A stretch of 64,000 nt of DNA from an uncultured bacterium (GTDB lineage Bacteria; Verrucomicrobiota; Kiritimatiellia; CAIKKV01; CALHGX01): NCBI GenBank assembly GCA_938031185.1, contig CALHGX010000028.1, positions 22,340-86,339 of the forward strand, in the 5' to 3' direction. The position numbers were made by a program, and so were the translations under genes. The notes beneath the pieces are model-generated. The model saw nothing but the letters and a program-made list of their open reading frames with translations. It ran no database searches and was not told where the DNA came from. This document shows, in pieces, positions 9,503-18,068 of this stretch. Every line of letters begins with the position of its first letter. Position 1 is the first letter of the stretch.

Positions 9503-9685
9503 TTACTTGACCTTGACCGACGTCACCTGCCGCCCGCGATAGTAACCGCAGGCCGGACAGACGCGGTGAGGCCGGTGGGGCGCCCCGCATTGGGGACAGG
9601 GCTTGCTGGCCGCTATCGCGCCCTTGATTCGGCTTCGCCGGGTACGGATCCGGCTCTTCGAAGATTTTCTTTTCGGTACAGCCAT
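9503..9685 (-). CDS. rpmF: 50S ribosomal protein L32
   Basis: A 60-residue basic ribosomal protein starting MAVPKRKSSKSR, the usual L32 start. It has a complete four-cysteine zinc site (Cys30, Cys33, Cys43, Cys46 in C-P-Q-C and C-P-A-C). Many bacteria have a second L32 form without these cysteines; only the zinc form is seen here. The yceD-rpmF-plsX order is conserved in many bacteria and ties ribosome supply to lipid synthesis. Confidence 0.96.
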   Translation of the reverse strand: MAVPKRKSSKSRIRTRRSRIKGAIAASKPCPQCGAPHRPHRVCPACGYYRGRQVTSVKVK

Positions 9686-9694
9686 TGGTTCCCC

Positions 9695-10156
9695 CTACCT
9701 TGCCTTCCAGCCGTCGAGCGCGCTCCAGCCGCCTTCATCCCGCCGCTCGCAACGACACGCTTCGCGGTTCAAATTCGCGCCGCATCCGGCGCAAAGCCCC
9801 CGGCATTCAACCCGACAAAGCGGGTACGATGGAAGCGCGAGGATCATAGATTCGCGAATGTCCGCCGTCAAGTCCACGCATTGAAAGCGATCCGGCACCT
9901 CGATGGCTCGTTCGAACTGCTCGTCCGTCACCACCTGCTCAAAGCTTTCCCCGCATCGTGAACAGCGGACTCGGAAGCAGGTTTGCACCCGTCCGTCAAC
10001 CAGCAACTCCCTGTGGACCAGTTGCGCGCGCAGGTTGTAACGGACTGGGGCAACGGGTTCCAGATCCGGATCCGACGCCCAATCGAACACCTCCGGCGGC
10101 TCCTCGCCTTCGAAGAAGTCGCCTTCCGGCGGGATTTTCCATGGCTCGATAATCAT
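9695..10156 (-). CDS. DUF177 / YceD family protein
   Basis: A 153-residue protein of the DUF177 family, whose E. coli member YceD affects 23S rRNA accumulation and is nearly always upstream of rpmF. The central C-F-R-V-R-C-S-R-C-G pattern and the C-terminal C-R-V-E-C-R-G-L-C-A-G-C-G cluster give eight or more cysteines, suggesting one or two zinc sites. The cysteine-rich C-terminus is typical of the family. It is separated from rpmF by 9 bases. Confidence 0.82.
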   Translation of the reverse strand: MIIEPWKIPPEGDFFEGEEPPEVFDWASDPDLEPVAPVRYNLRAQLVHRELLVDGRVQTCFRVRCSRCGESFEQVVTDEQFERAIEVPDRFQCVDLTADIRESMILALPSYPLCRVECRGLCAGCGANLNREACRCERRDEGGWSALDGWKAR

Positions 10157-10181
10157 GCCGGATCATCCGTTGGCGGCGCCG

Positions 10182-10706
10182 TCATGTTGAGAGAAGGCGG
10201 CGGAATTTCCGACGCACGTGCGCCAGCACCGGGGCGGGAACGAAATCCCGTAAATCACCGCCGCGTTCCGCCACCTGCCGGACCATGCTGGAGCTGATGT
10301 AGCTGCAGGTTTCTTTCGGCATAAGAAAGAGCGTTTCGATGTCCGGCGCCATTTTCCGGTTTGTCAGCGCCATCTGGAATTCGTACTCGAAATCGGAAAA
10401 GGCCCGCAGCCCTCGGACAATCACCCGTGCATGGCGTTGCTGTACAAAGTCCACCAGCAGACCGTCGAAAGGTTCCACCTGGACGTTGGGCCATCGGGCG
10501 GTTGATCGGCGCGTCATATCGACCCGCTCTTCGAGGGAAAAGAGCGTGTTCTTGGCGGGGGTGGCCACCACGGCCACAATGAGGCGGTCGAAAATACGGG
10601 CTGCGCGCTCGATCAGGTCCACATGCCCGAGCGTCAGCGGGTCAAAAGTGCCCGGGTAAATCGCCAGATGCCTGCTGGCGGAGCCGGTTCTTTTCGTCTT
10701 TTTCAT
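10182..10706 (-). CDS. coaD: phosphopantetheine adenylyltransferase (CoaD)
   Basis: It joins ATP and 4'-phosphopantetheine to make dephospho-CoA. The nucleotidyltransferase motif is seen as P-G-T-F-D-P-L-T-L-G-H (residues ~18-28), and the second motif as S-S-S-M-V-R near the C-terminus. The start ATG at 10706 gives a 174-residue protein with about 12 extra basic residues before the first strand. It overlaps the 3' end of rsmD by 65 bases, a long overlap; the rsmD-coaD pair itself is common. Confidence 0.95.
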   Translation of the reverse strand: MKKTKRTGSASRHLAIYPGTFDPLTLGHVDLIERAARIFDRLIVAVVATPAKNTLFSLEERVDMTRRSTARWPNVQVEPFDGLLVDFVQQRHARVIVRGLRAFSDFEYEFQMALTNRKMAPDIETLFLMPKETCSYISSSMVRQVAERGGDLRDFVPAPVLAHVRRKFRRLLST

Positions 10707-11304
10707 GTTCTGTCCGTTCCGGCGTTGGCGCGCGCCTGAAGAGGCGCACGGCCGTCCCGCCATACCGTCGCTCGCCGATCAGTTCCCAGCCGGCGACAGA
10801 AGGCGCCTGTTCCTCGACGGATTGTTCGAGAACCACCCGTCCCTGGTCGATCAGCATAGGATTGGCCAGTAGCGCGCGCAAGGACATAGTCGCCCATGCC
10901 GGGCGGTCGGCCCGGTGATAAGGGGGGTCGGCGAACACAATATCGAAAGGTTTTTTTGGGCGTTCCCGCTCGATAAAGCGGATGGCGTTGCCGAAGGCGG
11001 CTCGCCATGAACGGCCATCCGGCTGGTCGTTTCCCGGCCCGCACAACCGCTCGACGTTTTCGAGAAGCCGAAGATAGGTGGGGCGGTGGCTTTCCACCCA
11101 GCAAACATGCGAGGCGCCACGGCTCCAGGCTTCCAAACCCACCGCACCGGTGCCGGCAAACAGATCAAGGAAGCGGCAACCCGGGATGGCGGCGGCCAGG
11201 GAGGAGAAAAGGGCTGCCCGCACCTTGTCCTGCGTGGGACGCGTTTCCTGTCCCGGCGGAGGCGCCACCTGTCGCCCCCCTAGTGTTCCGCCTGTGATGC
11301 GCAT
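10642..11304 (-). CDS. rsmD: 16S rRNA (guanine-966-N2) methyltransferase RsmD
   Basis: It methylates G966 of 16S rRNA using S-adenosylmethionine. The SAM motif D-L-F-A-G-T-G-A-V-G-L-E-A and the catalytic F-A-D-P-P-Y are present. The N-terminus M-R-I-T-G-G-T-L-G-G-R is typical. The final ~20 residues (P-E-R-T-E-H-E-K-D-E-K-N...) are basic and unlike the family, and they coincide with the 65-base overlap with coaD; this suggests a lost ancestral stop that extended the gene. It is the first gene of the long minus-strand operon. Confidence 0.93.
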   Translation of the reverse strand: MRITGGTLGGRQVAPPPGQETRPTQDKVRAALFSSLAAAIPGCRFLDLFAGTGAVGLEAWSRGASHVCWVESHRPTYLRLLENVERLCGPGNDQPDGRSWRAAFGNAIRFIERERPKKPFDIVFADPPYHRADRPAWATMSLRALLANPMLIDQGRVVLEQSVEEQAPSVAGWELIGERRYGGTAVRLFRRAPTPERTEHEKDEKNRLRQQASGDLPGHF

Positions 11305-11378
11305 GAACGAGACTATAACCTATTGACGAAAGAACCGCCACTGGGCCACCGTTGGCCTGACACTGTATTGCCTGAAGC

Positions 11379-11407
11379 TTGACTTGCCCCCGAATATGGC
11401 GTAAATG
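11379..11407 (+). promoter_or_regulatory. Possible promoter of the aminotransferase gene
   Basis: TTGACT (11379-11384) and TAAATG (11402-11407) are spaced by 17 bases. The -35 fits well; the -10 is weak. It lies about 115 bases before the likely start codon, leaving a leader that contains the hairpin at 11463-11491. Confidence 0.25.
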
Positions 11408-11462
11408 GCGCCGTGAACGCCCGGCTGCGGTTCGGAAATAAGCCGCAGGCTCTGTGCGGAAG

Positions 11463-11491
11463 GCCGGCATGAACTTCAAGTGCATGCCGGC
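11463..11491 (+). promoter_or_regulatory. Perfect inverted repeat in the aminotransferase leader
   Basis: The arms GCCGGCATG (11463-11471) and CATGCCGGC (11483-11491) are perfectly complementary with an 11-base loop. No U run follows, so it is not an intrinsic terminator. It could be an RNA hairpin or a DNA operator. It ends 33 bases before the GTG start of the aminotransferase. Confidence 0.45.
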
Positions 11492-11524
11492 TGATTCTTC
11501 TACTTTATGGAAAAGGAGAATAAA

Positions 11525-12868
11525 GTGCCCACGACATTAGCCAACGAGTTAAACGAGGCGATAAGAAAAGAATCGTCGGATGTCTTCGAGATGCTCTCCT
11601 CCCTCGGGCGGGAACTCTACTTTCCCAAGGGTATTTTGACGCAGTCAGCCGAGGCGCGGCAAAAGGCCTCGCGGCACAACGCGACCATCGGCATCGCCAA
11701 GGAGCACGGCGTGAGCATGCATTTGCCGTCCGTGATGAAGCGGCTGGCGCCCCTTTCGCCGGACGACGCACTGCCCTACGCGCCGTCTTTCGGCTTGCCG
11801 GCGCTGCGGACGAAGTGGCGGGAGCACATCCAGGCCGTCAACCCTTCGCTCGCAGGCCGGTCCATCAGCCTGCCGGTTGTGACTGGCGGTGTGACCCACG
11901 GCCTCAGTCTGGTGGCCGACCTATTTGTGGACGCGGGCGATACGGTGCTGGTTCCCGAACAGATGTGGGGTAACTACAACATGGTGTTTCGCGTGCGGCG
12001 CGGCGCGCGGATGGTGAAGTATCCGTTTTTCTCAAGGGCCGGCGGGCTGGACACCGAGGGATTCGCGAGGACGGTGGCTGCGGAGTCAAGCCGCGGGAAG
12101 CTGGTGGTGTTGCTGAACTTCCCCAACAACCCCACCGGTTATGCCCCCACGGAGGCGGAGGCGAACGCACTGGTGGCGGCCTTGACGTTGGTCGCCGAGA
12201 AGGGGTGTCGCGTGGTGACGGCATGCGACGATGCCTATTTCGGTCTGTTCTATGAGGCGGAAGTCATGCGCGAGTCCGTCTTTGCGCGGCTGGCCGGCCG
12301 GCATCCCCGGCTGCTGGCTATCAAGCTCGACGGCGCCACCAAGGAGGATTTCGTCTGGGGTCTACGGGTGGCATTCATCACCTTTGCCGCCGGCAGCGCG
12401 AGCGTGCATGACGCTTTGGAGAAGAAAGCGGCGGGATGCATTCGCGGCACGATTTCGAACTGTTCGCATGCGTCGCAGACGGTGCTTCTTCAGGCGATGA
12501 GCGATCCGGGCTATGCGGCGGAAAAGCAGGCCAAATTCGAGGTCTTGCGCGCCCGGGCGGAGCGGGTGAAGGCCGTGCTCCGTGATGCGCGCTATTCGTT
12601 GGTCTGGACCCCCTATCCATTCAATGCCGGCTACTTCATGTGTTTGCGTTTGCACAAACTGAATGCGGAAGCTTATCGGCTGCGGCTGCTGGACAAGTAC
12701 GGCATCGGGGTCATTGCCACGGCGCCCACCGATGTTCGCGTTGCCTTCTCCTGCGTGGAGGAAAAAGACATCGCGGATCTCTTTGAAAACATGTTCGAGT
12801 GTGCGCGGGAAATGAGCGAGAAGCCCGACGAAACCATTTCGGTGCCTGATTCGGCTTTTGAAGAATGA
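11525..12868 (+). CDS. PLP-dependent aminotransferase, class I/II
   Basis: A 447-residue fold-type I PLP enzyme. The substrate-binding N-F-P-N-N-P-T-G motif is clear, and the probable Schiff-base lysine is in K-L-D-G-A-T-K-E-D (Lys273 from this start). The N-terminal S-S-L-G-R-E-L-Y-F-P-K-G-I-L segment marks a distinct subgroup rather than the usual AspC/AlaT enzymes, and the amino acid substrate is unknown. An ATG at 11507 is in frame, but AAAGGAG lies just after it and about 8 bases before the GTG at 11525, so the GTG is the better start. The gene is monocistronic, with purB 108 bases on. Confidence 0.78.
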   Translation: MPTTLANELNEAIRKESSDVFEMLSSLGRELYFPKGILTQSAEARQKASRHNATIGIAKEHGVSMHLPSVMKRLAPLSPDDALPYAPSFGLPALRTKWREHIQAVNPSLAGRSISLPVVTGGVTHGLSLVADLFVDAGDTVLVPEQMWGNYNMVFRVRRGARMVKYPFFSRAGGLDTEGFARTVAAESSRGKLVVLLNFPNNPTGYAPTEAEANALVAALTLVAEKGCRVVTACDDAYFGLFYEAEVMRESVFARLAGRHPRLLAIKLDGATKEDFVWGLRVAFITFAAGSASVHDALEKKAAGCIRGTISNCSHASQTVLLQAMSDPGYAAEKQAKFEVLRARAERVKAVLRDARYSLVWTPYPFNAGYFMCLRLHKLNAEAYRLRLLDKYGIGVIATAPTDVRVAFSCVEEKDIADLFENMFECAREMSEKPDETISVPDSAFEE

Positions 12869-12976
12869 GGGCAGGGGATTCTGGCGGACCGACGAAGCCG
12901 GGCAGAGGCAGGCGCGAGATTACAAAGGCGGATCGGTGGCGCGCCTAGGCGAGCCGACTGCCGGGAGGACGCCGTC

Positions 12977-14407
12977 ATGACAAACAGCAACGTTCTTTCC
13001 GAGCGATATGCAACCGCCGCGATGAACCGAATTTTCTCCGAGCGCGGCAAGATCATGGCCGAGCGCGAGCTGTGGATCGCCGTCATGCGGGCCCAGCAGG
13101 AGATGGGGCTGCCCATTCCCGAACAGGAGATACGGAAATTCGAGGCGGCCAAAGAGCAGATTGACCTCGAGCTTATTCGGGAAATGGAGCGGCGCATGCG
13201 TCATGATGTGAAGGCGCGCATCGAGGCCTTCGTGAAGGCCGCCGGAGCGGCGGAACATATCCACAAGGGCATGACGTCTCGCGATCTGACGGACAACGTC
13301 GAGCAGATGCAGATCAGGCATGCCGGCCGCCTCGTGCTGGGAAAATACACAGCCATTCTGCGGCGGTTGTTGGAGCGCGCGGAGGAATTCGAAGGCGTCG
13401 TGCTCACGGCCCGCACGCATCATCAACCGGCACAGGCGACCACGCTGGGGCGCCGCTTGGCGATGTGGGCGGAAGAGCTCCTGCACCACATCGAGCGCTT
13501 TGAACAGGCGCTCGCGGGCTATCCCCTGCGGGGGCTGAAAGGTCCGGTCGGCACCCAGTTCGACATGCTTACGCTTCTCGGCGGTGTGGAAAAGGTCAAG
13601 GCGCTCGAACAGCGGGTGGCTCGGGCGCTGGGGTTCCGTGTGGTGTTGGACGCCCCCGGGCAGGTCTATCCGCGGTCGCTGGATGGCGAAATCATCAACC
13701 ATTTGGCGCTGTTGGCCGCCCCCTGCGAGAATTACGCCAAGGGCATGCGGCTCATGGCAGGACACGAGTTGGTGACGGAAGGGTTTCAAGAGGGGCAGGT
13801 GGGATCGAGCGCAATGCCCCACAAGATGAACACCCGGAGCTCGGAGCGCATTTGCGGCCTGGCGGAACTGATCAAAATGTATGCCGATGGCGCGTCGCGG
13901 CTGGCGGGCGATCAGTGGGAGGAGGGCGATGTCTCGTGCTCCGTAGTGCGACGGGTGATCATGCCGGATGCCTTCTATGCCTCGGACGGCTTGTGCGAGA
14001 CCATGTTGACGGTTTTGAAAGAGATGGGGGCGTATCCGGCGGTGATCGAGCGGGAAACGGAGCGATACCTGCCGTTCCTGGCCACGACCGACCTGCTGAT
14101 GCTGGCGATACAGGCCGGCCTCGGGCGCGAAGCCGCGCATGCCGCGATCAAGAAGCACGCCGTGAGCGAGGCGCTCCGCCTGCGGGCCGGTGGAGCGGCG
14201 GAGAACCGGCTGATCGAAAGCCTGGCGAATGATCCCCTGTTCCGGCAGGCCGGCATCACGGAGGCGCGGATGCGCGAGGCCCTCGAGAACAAGGCCCGCT
14301 TTATCGGCCGGGCGAGGGAGCAAATTGCTCAAGTGCGGGAGAAAGCCGCGGCGCTGCTGGCGCGGTATGCGACGGAATCAACCTATCAGCCGCAGGGCAT
14401 CCTCTAG
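12977..14407 (+). CDS. purB: adenylosuccinate lyase (PurB)
   Basis: It performs two fumarate-releasing steps in purine synthesis (SAICAR to AICAR, and adenylosuccinate to AMP). The 476-residue protein belongs to the fumarase/aspartase superfamily: the H-K-G-M-T-S-R-D-L-T-D motif lies at about 96-106, T-H-H-Q-P-A at about 150, and the signature loop G-S-S-A-M-P-H-K-M-N at about 277-286. The length and the R-T-H-H-Q-P form resemble the longer eukaryote-like PurB. Together with purE 3 kb downstream it gives a loose purine group. A GGGAGG element lies before the ATG. Confidence 0.93.
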   Translation: MTNSNVLSERYATAAMNRIFSERGKIMAERELWIAVMRAQQEMGLPIPEQEIRKFEAAKEQIDLELIREMERRMRHDVKARIEAFVKAAGAAEHIHKGMTSRDLTDNVEQMQIRHAGRLVLGKYTAILRRLLERAEEFEGVVLTARTHHQPAQATTLGRRLAMWAEELLHHIERFEQALAGYPLRGLKGPVGTQFDMLTLLGGVEKVKALEQRVARALGFRVVLDAPGQVYPRSLDGEIINHLALLAAPCENYAKGMRLMAGHELVTEGFQEGQVGSSAMPHKMNTRSSERICGLAELIKMYADGASRLAGDQWEEGDVSCSVVRRVIMPDAFYASDGLCETMLTVLKEMGAYPAVIERETERYLPFLATTDLLMLAIQAGLGREAAHAAIKKHAVSEALRLRAGGAAENRLIESLANDPLFRQAGITEARMREALENKARFIGRAREQIAQVREKAAALLARYATESTYQPQGIL

Positions 14408-14461
14408 CCGCAGGCGGGGTGCAGGGAAAGGGCGGTCGAAGAAAGCCCAAGGGGGGAAGCC

Positions 14462-15886
14462 GTGCTGTCCAAAGTGCTGATCGCCAATCGTGGAGAGATT
14501 GCTGTGCGCGTCATTCGGGCCTGTCGCGAAATGGGGGTCCGGACCGTGGCGGTCTACTCCGAGGCGGATGCCGGCGCGTTGCATGTGCGCCTGGCGGATG
14601 AGGCGCACTGCATCGGGCCGGCGCCCTCGACGGATTCGTATTTGAACGGGGCGCGCATCATTGAAACCGCTCAACAATGCGGAGCGCAGGCGATTCATCC
14701 AGGTTATGGGTTCCTCTCCGAAAATGCCGATTTCGCCGAAGCATGCCGCAAGGCCGGGCTGGTTTTCATCGGGCCGCGACCGGAGGCGATCCGGCTCATG
14801 GGCGACAAGGTGGCGGCTCGGCAGGCCATGCGCAAGGCCGGGGTGCCCGTGCTGCGCGGCGAGCATTGTCAGCGGACCGGCAAGAACGACGTGCTGCGCG
14901 CCGCCGATCGCGTCGGCTATCCCTTGCTGATCAAGGCCACCCACGGGGGGGGCGGCAAGGGCATCCGAATCGTGGAGGATCCGGACGCGCTGCTCCCCGC
15001 ATGGGACGCGGCCCGTGCCGAGGCGCTTGCCGCCTGCGGGTCCGATGCGTTGTACATGGAGGCGTTTATCCCTGGGGGGCGGCATATTGAACTGCAGATA
15101 CTGGCGGACGAATACGGCCATGTCATCTGTTGCGGAGAGCGGGAATGCTCCGTGCAGCGCCGCCATCAGAAGCTAATCGAAGAGGCGCCCTCGACGGTCG
15201 TTTCGGCCAAGCAGCGCCGGCATTTGGGCAAAATGGCGGTCAAGGCCGCGCGTCGCTGCCGCTACACGAATGCCGGCACCTTGGAGTTCATTTCGGATGG
15301 AAAGGGGCGGCTTTATTTCATCGAGATGAATACGCGGATTCAGGTCGAACATCCGGTGACGGAGGCCATTACCGGCGTGGATCTGGTCAAGGAACAGATT
15401 CGCATTGCGGCGGGTATTCCCCTGCGGCTGAAGCAGGAAGACATCCGTCTGCGTGGCCACGCCATCGAGTGCCGGATCAACGCGGAAGATACGGAGCTCG
15501 ACTTCCTGCCGTCCCCGGGGGGCGTGGAGGAGCTGACGCTGCCCGGCGGCCCCGGTGTTCGCCTGGACACGCATGTGTTTGCCGGATACGCCGTGCCGCA
15601 TTACTACGATTCGCTCATGGCCAAGCTGATCGTTCATGCCGACACGAGAGTCGAAGCCATTGCTCGCATGTTGCGGGCGCTGGATGAGTTTCATGTGCGC
15701 GGTGTGGCCACCAACGTCCGGTTTCTCAAGGACATCTTGCATAGCGACGGCTTTCAGGCAGGAGAATATTCCACGGACCTCGTGGCGCACATCGTGGCGC
15801 AACGCAGGAAACCGCGTCGGCATCATGACCTGCGGGAGGTGGCGCGACGCTTGTGGGCCGCGTTGCGGCACCATCCGGACGAATAG
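14462..15886 (+). CDS. accC: biotin carboxylase (AccC)
   Basis: An ATP-grasp enzyme that carboxylates biotin on a carrier protein. The GTG start gives M-L-S-K-V-L-I-A-N-R-G-E-I-A, the standard AccC N-terminus, preceded by a GGGGGGAA purine run. The ATP loop H-G-G-G-G-K-G-I-R-I and the E-M-N-T-R-I-Q-V-E-H-P-V-T-E active-site block are intact. At 474 residues it is about 25 longer than E. coli AccC, with an extra H-D-L-R-E-V-A-R-R-L-W tail. No accB lies beside it, unlike the common accBC pair; the only biotin carrier domain in the window is fused to the carboxyltransferase at 48.2-50.2 kb. Confidence 0.94.
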   Translation: MLSKVLIANRGEIAVRVIRACREMGVRTVAVYSEADAGALHVRLADEAHCIGPAPSTDSYLNGARIIETAQQCGAQAIHPGYGFLSENADFAEACRKAGLVFIGPRPEAIRLMGDKVAARQAMRKAGVPVLRGEHCQRTGKNDVLRAADRVGYPLLIKATHGGGGKGIRIVEDPDALLPAWDAARAEALAACGSDALYMEAFIPGGRHIELQILADEYGHVICCGERECSVQRRHQKLIEEAPSTVVSAKQRRHLGKMAVKAARRCRYTNAGTLEFISDGKGRLYFIEMNTRIQVEHPVTEAITGVDLVKEQIRIAAGIPLRLKQEDIRLRGHAIECRINAEDTELDFLPSPGGVEELTLPGGPGVRLDTHVFAGYAVPHYYDSLMAKLIVHADTRVEAIARMLRALDEFHVRGVATNVRFLKDILHSDGFQAGEYSTDLVAHIVAQRRKPRRHHDLREVARRLWAALRHHPDE

Positions 15887-15948
15887 ATGGGGCGCCGGCC
15901 CGGCGCCTTCGGCAAGGGGTTTTGCGGAAAACGGGAAAAGAAGAGGCG

Positions 15949-17481
15949 ATGAAACCGGCAGCGTTTCTGGATCGGGACGGCACGATCATCGAAGATCGCG
16001 GCCATTTGCGTTCGCCCGCGGAGGTAGTTTTCTATCCGGAAACGGTTCGCGCCCTGCAGCGGTTGCAGGAGCATTTCGATCTCTTCATTGTCACGCATCA
16101 GCCGGGCATCGCGGGCGGCCTCGTGAGCGAGGCGGAGGTGGAAGAGGTCAACCGGCACGTAGCGACGGAGTTGTTACGCCAAGGCGTGCGTATTGCCGCG
16201 GTCTATTGCTGTCCGCATCGCCGGGAGGATCGCTGCCGCTGCATCAAGCCGGAACCCTTCTTTCTTGAGGAGGCGGCCCGGCAGTTTGGTGTGGACCTGA
16301 AGGCCTCCTTCGTGGTGGGTGATCATCCGCACGATGTCACGCTGGCGCAAAACGCCGGCGCCCGGGGGGTGTACGTGCTCACAGGGCATGGGCGCAAACA
16401 CCGTGCGGAGGCGCCGGCAGGCGCGCCGATCGTGCCGGGCATTTGGGAGGCGGTGGATTGGATCTTGGCCTTCCGCCACATGCGGCAGTTGGAAGAGAAA
16501 GCTCCTGGCTTGCTTGATGAGGCTGCTCGGGCGATGCGCGCGAGCGGTATTGTGGCGTTCCCAACGGAAACGGTCTATGGCCTGGGCGCGGTGGTCTTTG
16601 ACGAAAGAGCCGTGGCCAGGGTCTTTGAAGCCAAGAATCGCCCCTATTTCGATCCGCTGATCGTTCACGTGAGCACTGTCGCCCAGTTGGCGGAGCTGGT
16701 CACCACGATACCGAAGGCGGCGCAGGAGCTGATCGGGCAATTTTGGCCCGGGCCGCTGACCGTGGTGGTGCCGAAATCATCGCGCGTATCGGATCTGGTG
16801 ACGGCGGGCCTGCCGACGGTGGCGGTTCGAATGCCGCGGCATCCGCTGGCCTTGGCCCTGATCACGCGCGTTGGCGCTCCAATCGCCGCGCCGAGCGCCA
16901 ATGTGTTTGGTCATTGCAGTCCCACCACGGCCGAACATGTGCGGGCGACGCTGGAGAGCAAGGTGGACTTCATTCTCGATGGCGGGCCATGCGCGATTGG
17001 CGTGGAATCCACCATTGTTTCCTTTGCCGACGCGGAGCCCGTCCTTCTTCGGTCCGGCGGGGTGCCGGCGGAAGACATCGAACGGCTGATTGGTCCTCTG
17101 AAGCGATCCCCAGGGTCGGGAACAACCGCCGGCATGGAGGCTCCCGGCATGTTGCCGCGTCACTACAGCCCACGCACACCGTTGCGGCTGCGGCCGGCGG
17201 GCGCGCCGTTGAGGAGACCCCGGGCGTCCACCAGAACGGGGTTGCTGGCTTTTCGGCCCGTGGCGGACATGGATGGCTTTGCCGCGGTTGAAATCCTTTC
17301 GCGCGACGGCGATTTGCGGGAAGCGGCCGCCAATCTCTTTAGCGCCTTGCGCCGGTTGGACGAGCAGCATCTGGACGAAATTTGGGCCTCGCCGGCGCCA
17401 AGCGAGGGACTGGGCCTGGCCATCAACGATCGCCTTGCCCGCGCCGCAGGGGTGTGTGTGACGGAGCAACCGCAACCATAA
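15949..17481 (+). CDS. Fusion: HAD-IIIA phosphatase (GmhB-like) + Sua5/TsaC threonylcarbamoyl-AMP synthase
   Basis: A 510-residue two-domain protein. Residues 1-~180 form a HAD-IIIA phosphatase like GmhB/HisB: nucleophile Asp8 and Asp10 in F-L-D-R-D-G-T, a zinc loop C-P-H-R-R-E-D-R-C-R-C-I-K-P, and V-V-G-D-H-P-H-D. Residues ~190-510 are a complete Sua5: V-A-F-P-T-E-T-V-Y-G-L-G, L-T-V-V-V-P-K-S, A-P-S-A-N, G-V-E-S-T-I-V, then H-Y-S-P and the C-terminal Sua5 domain. Sua5 makes threonylcarbamoyl-AMP for t6A37 of tRNA; GmhB-like enzymes remove a phosphate from heptose bisphosphate. No frameshift is needed to join them. The ATG at 15949 follows a GAAGAGGCG element; earlier in-frame codons overlap accC. 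Confidence 0.86.
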   Translation: MKPAAFLDRDGTIIEDRGHLRSPAEVVFYPETVRALQRLQEHFDLFIVTHQPGIAGGLVSEAEVEEVNRHVATELLRQGVRIAAVYCCPHRREDRCRCIKPEPFFLEEAARQFGVDLKASFVVGDHPHDVTLAQNAGARGVYVLTGHGRKHRAEAPAGAPIVPGIWEAVDWILAFRHMRQLEEKAPGLLDEAARAMRASGIVAFPTETVYGLGAVVFDERAVARVFEAKNRPYFDPLIVHVSTVAQLAELVTTIPKAAQELIGQFWPGPLTVVVPKSSRVSDLVTAGLPTVAVRMPRHPLALALITRVGAPIAAPSANVFGHCSPTTAEHVRATLESKVDFILDGGPCAIGVESTIVSFADAEPVLLRSGGVPAEDIERLIGPLKRSPGSGTTAGMEAPGMLPRHYSPRTPLRLRPAGAPLRRPRASTRTGLLAFRPVADMDGFAAVEILSRDGDLREAAANLFSALRRLDEQHLDEIWASPAPSEGLGLAINDRLARAAGVCVTEQPQP

Positions 17482-17494
17482 AAAGGAGGAGCAC

Positions 17495-17992
17495 ATGGAA
17501 AAGAAAGCGCTTGTAGCCATCGTAATGGGCAGCCAGTCGGACTACGAAACGATGAAGGAAGCGGCGGGCGTGCTGAAGGAGTTTGAGATTCCCTACGAGG
17601 TGCGGGTGATTTCGGCGCATCGGACACCCGAGGTGGCGCGCGAGTTTGCGATGACCGCCGAGGAACGGGGGCTCAAGGTCATCATCGCCGCCGCCGGCAA
17701 GGCGGCGCATTTGGCCGGCGTCCTCGCCTCGATGACCATTTTGCCGATCGTCGGCGTGCCCATGGCCACCAGCGATTTGGGCGGCCTCGATTCGTTGCTC
17801 TCGATGGTGCAGATGCCGGCGGGTATTCCCGTGCCAACGGTCGCGATCGGCAAGGCCGGCGCCAAGAACGCCGGCCTGACCGCCGTGGCGATTTTGGCGC
17901 TTTCAAACGGGGCGCTGCGCGATCGGCTGGCGGCCTATCGCAAGCGGATGGCAGAAGAGGTGGTGAAGGCCGATCGGGAACTGCAGGCGTAG
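17495..17992 (+). CDS. purE: N5-carboxyaminoimidazole ribonucleotide mutase (PurE)
   Basis: It rearranges N5-CAIR to CAIR in purine synthesis. The 165-residue protein has G-S-Q-S-D-Y, S-A-H-R-T-P-E and V-A-I-G-K-A-G-A-K-N-A, the class I PurE pattern. The loop usually written A-G-A-G-G-A-A-H-L-P-G is A-A-A-G-K-A-A-H-L-A-G here. AAAAGGAGG precedes the ATG. No purK lies next to it. It follows the HAD/Sua5 gene by 13 bases and is probably co-transcribed with it. Confidence 0.94.
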   Translation: MEKKALVAIVMGSQSDYETMKEAAGVLKEFEIPYEVRVISAHRTPEVAREFAMTAEERGLKVIIAAAGKAAHLAGVLASMTILPIVGVPMATSDLGGLDSLLSMVQMPAGIPVPTVAIGKAGAKNAGLTAVAILALSNGALRDRLAAYRKRMAEEVVKADRELQA

Positions 17993-18068
17993 ACGGAGAG
18001 CCGCGGGTAGGTCGCGAAGGTGGATGGGGAGAACGATTGTGTGGCGCCCCGGCTTTCAGAGTGACGCC

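Noticed and set aside
12920..14332. Long minus-strand ORF (470 codons) opposite purB
   Set aside because: It is a shadow of purB caused by high GC content. It has no family features and would overlap a clear gene fully.
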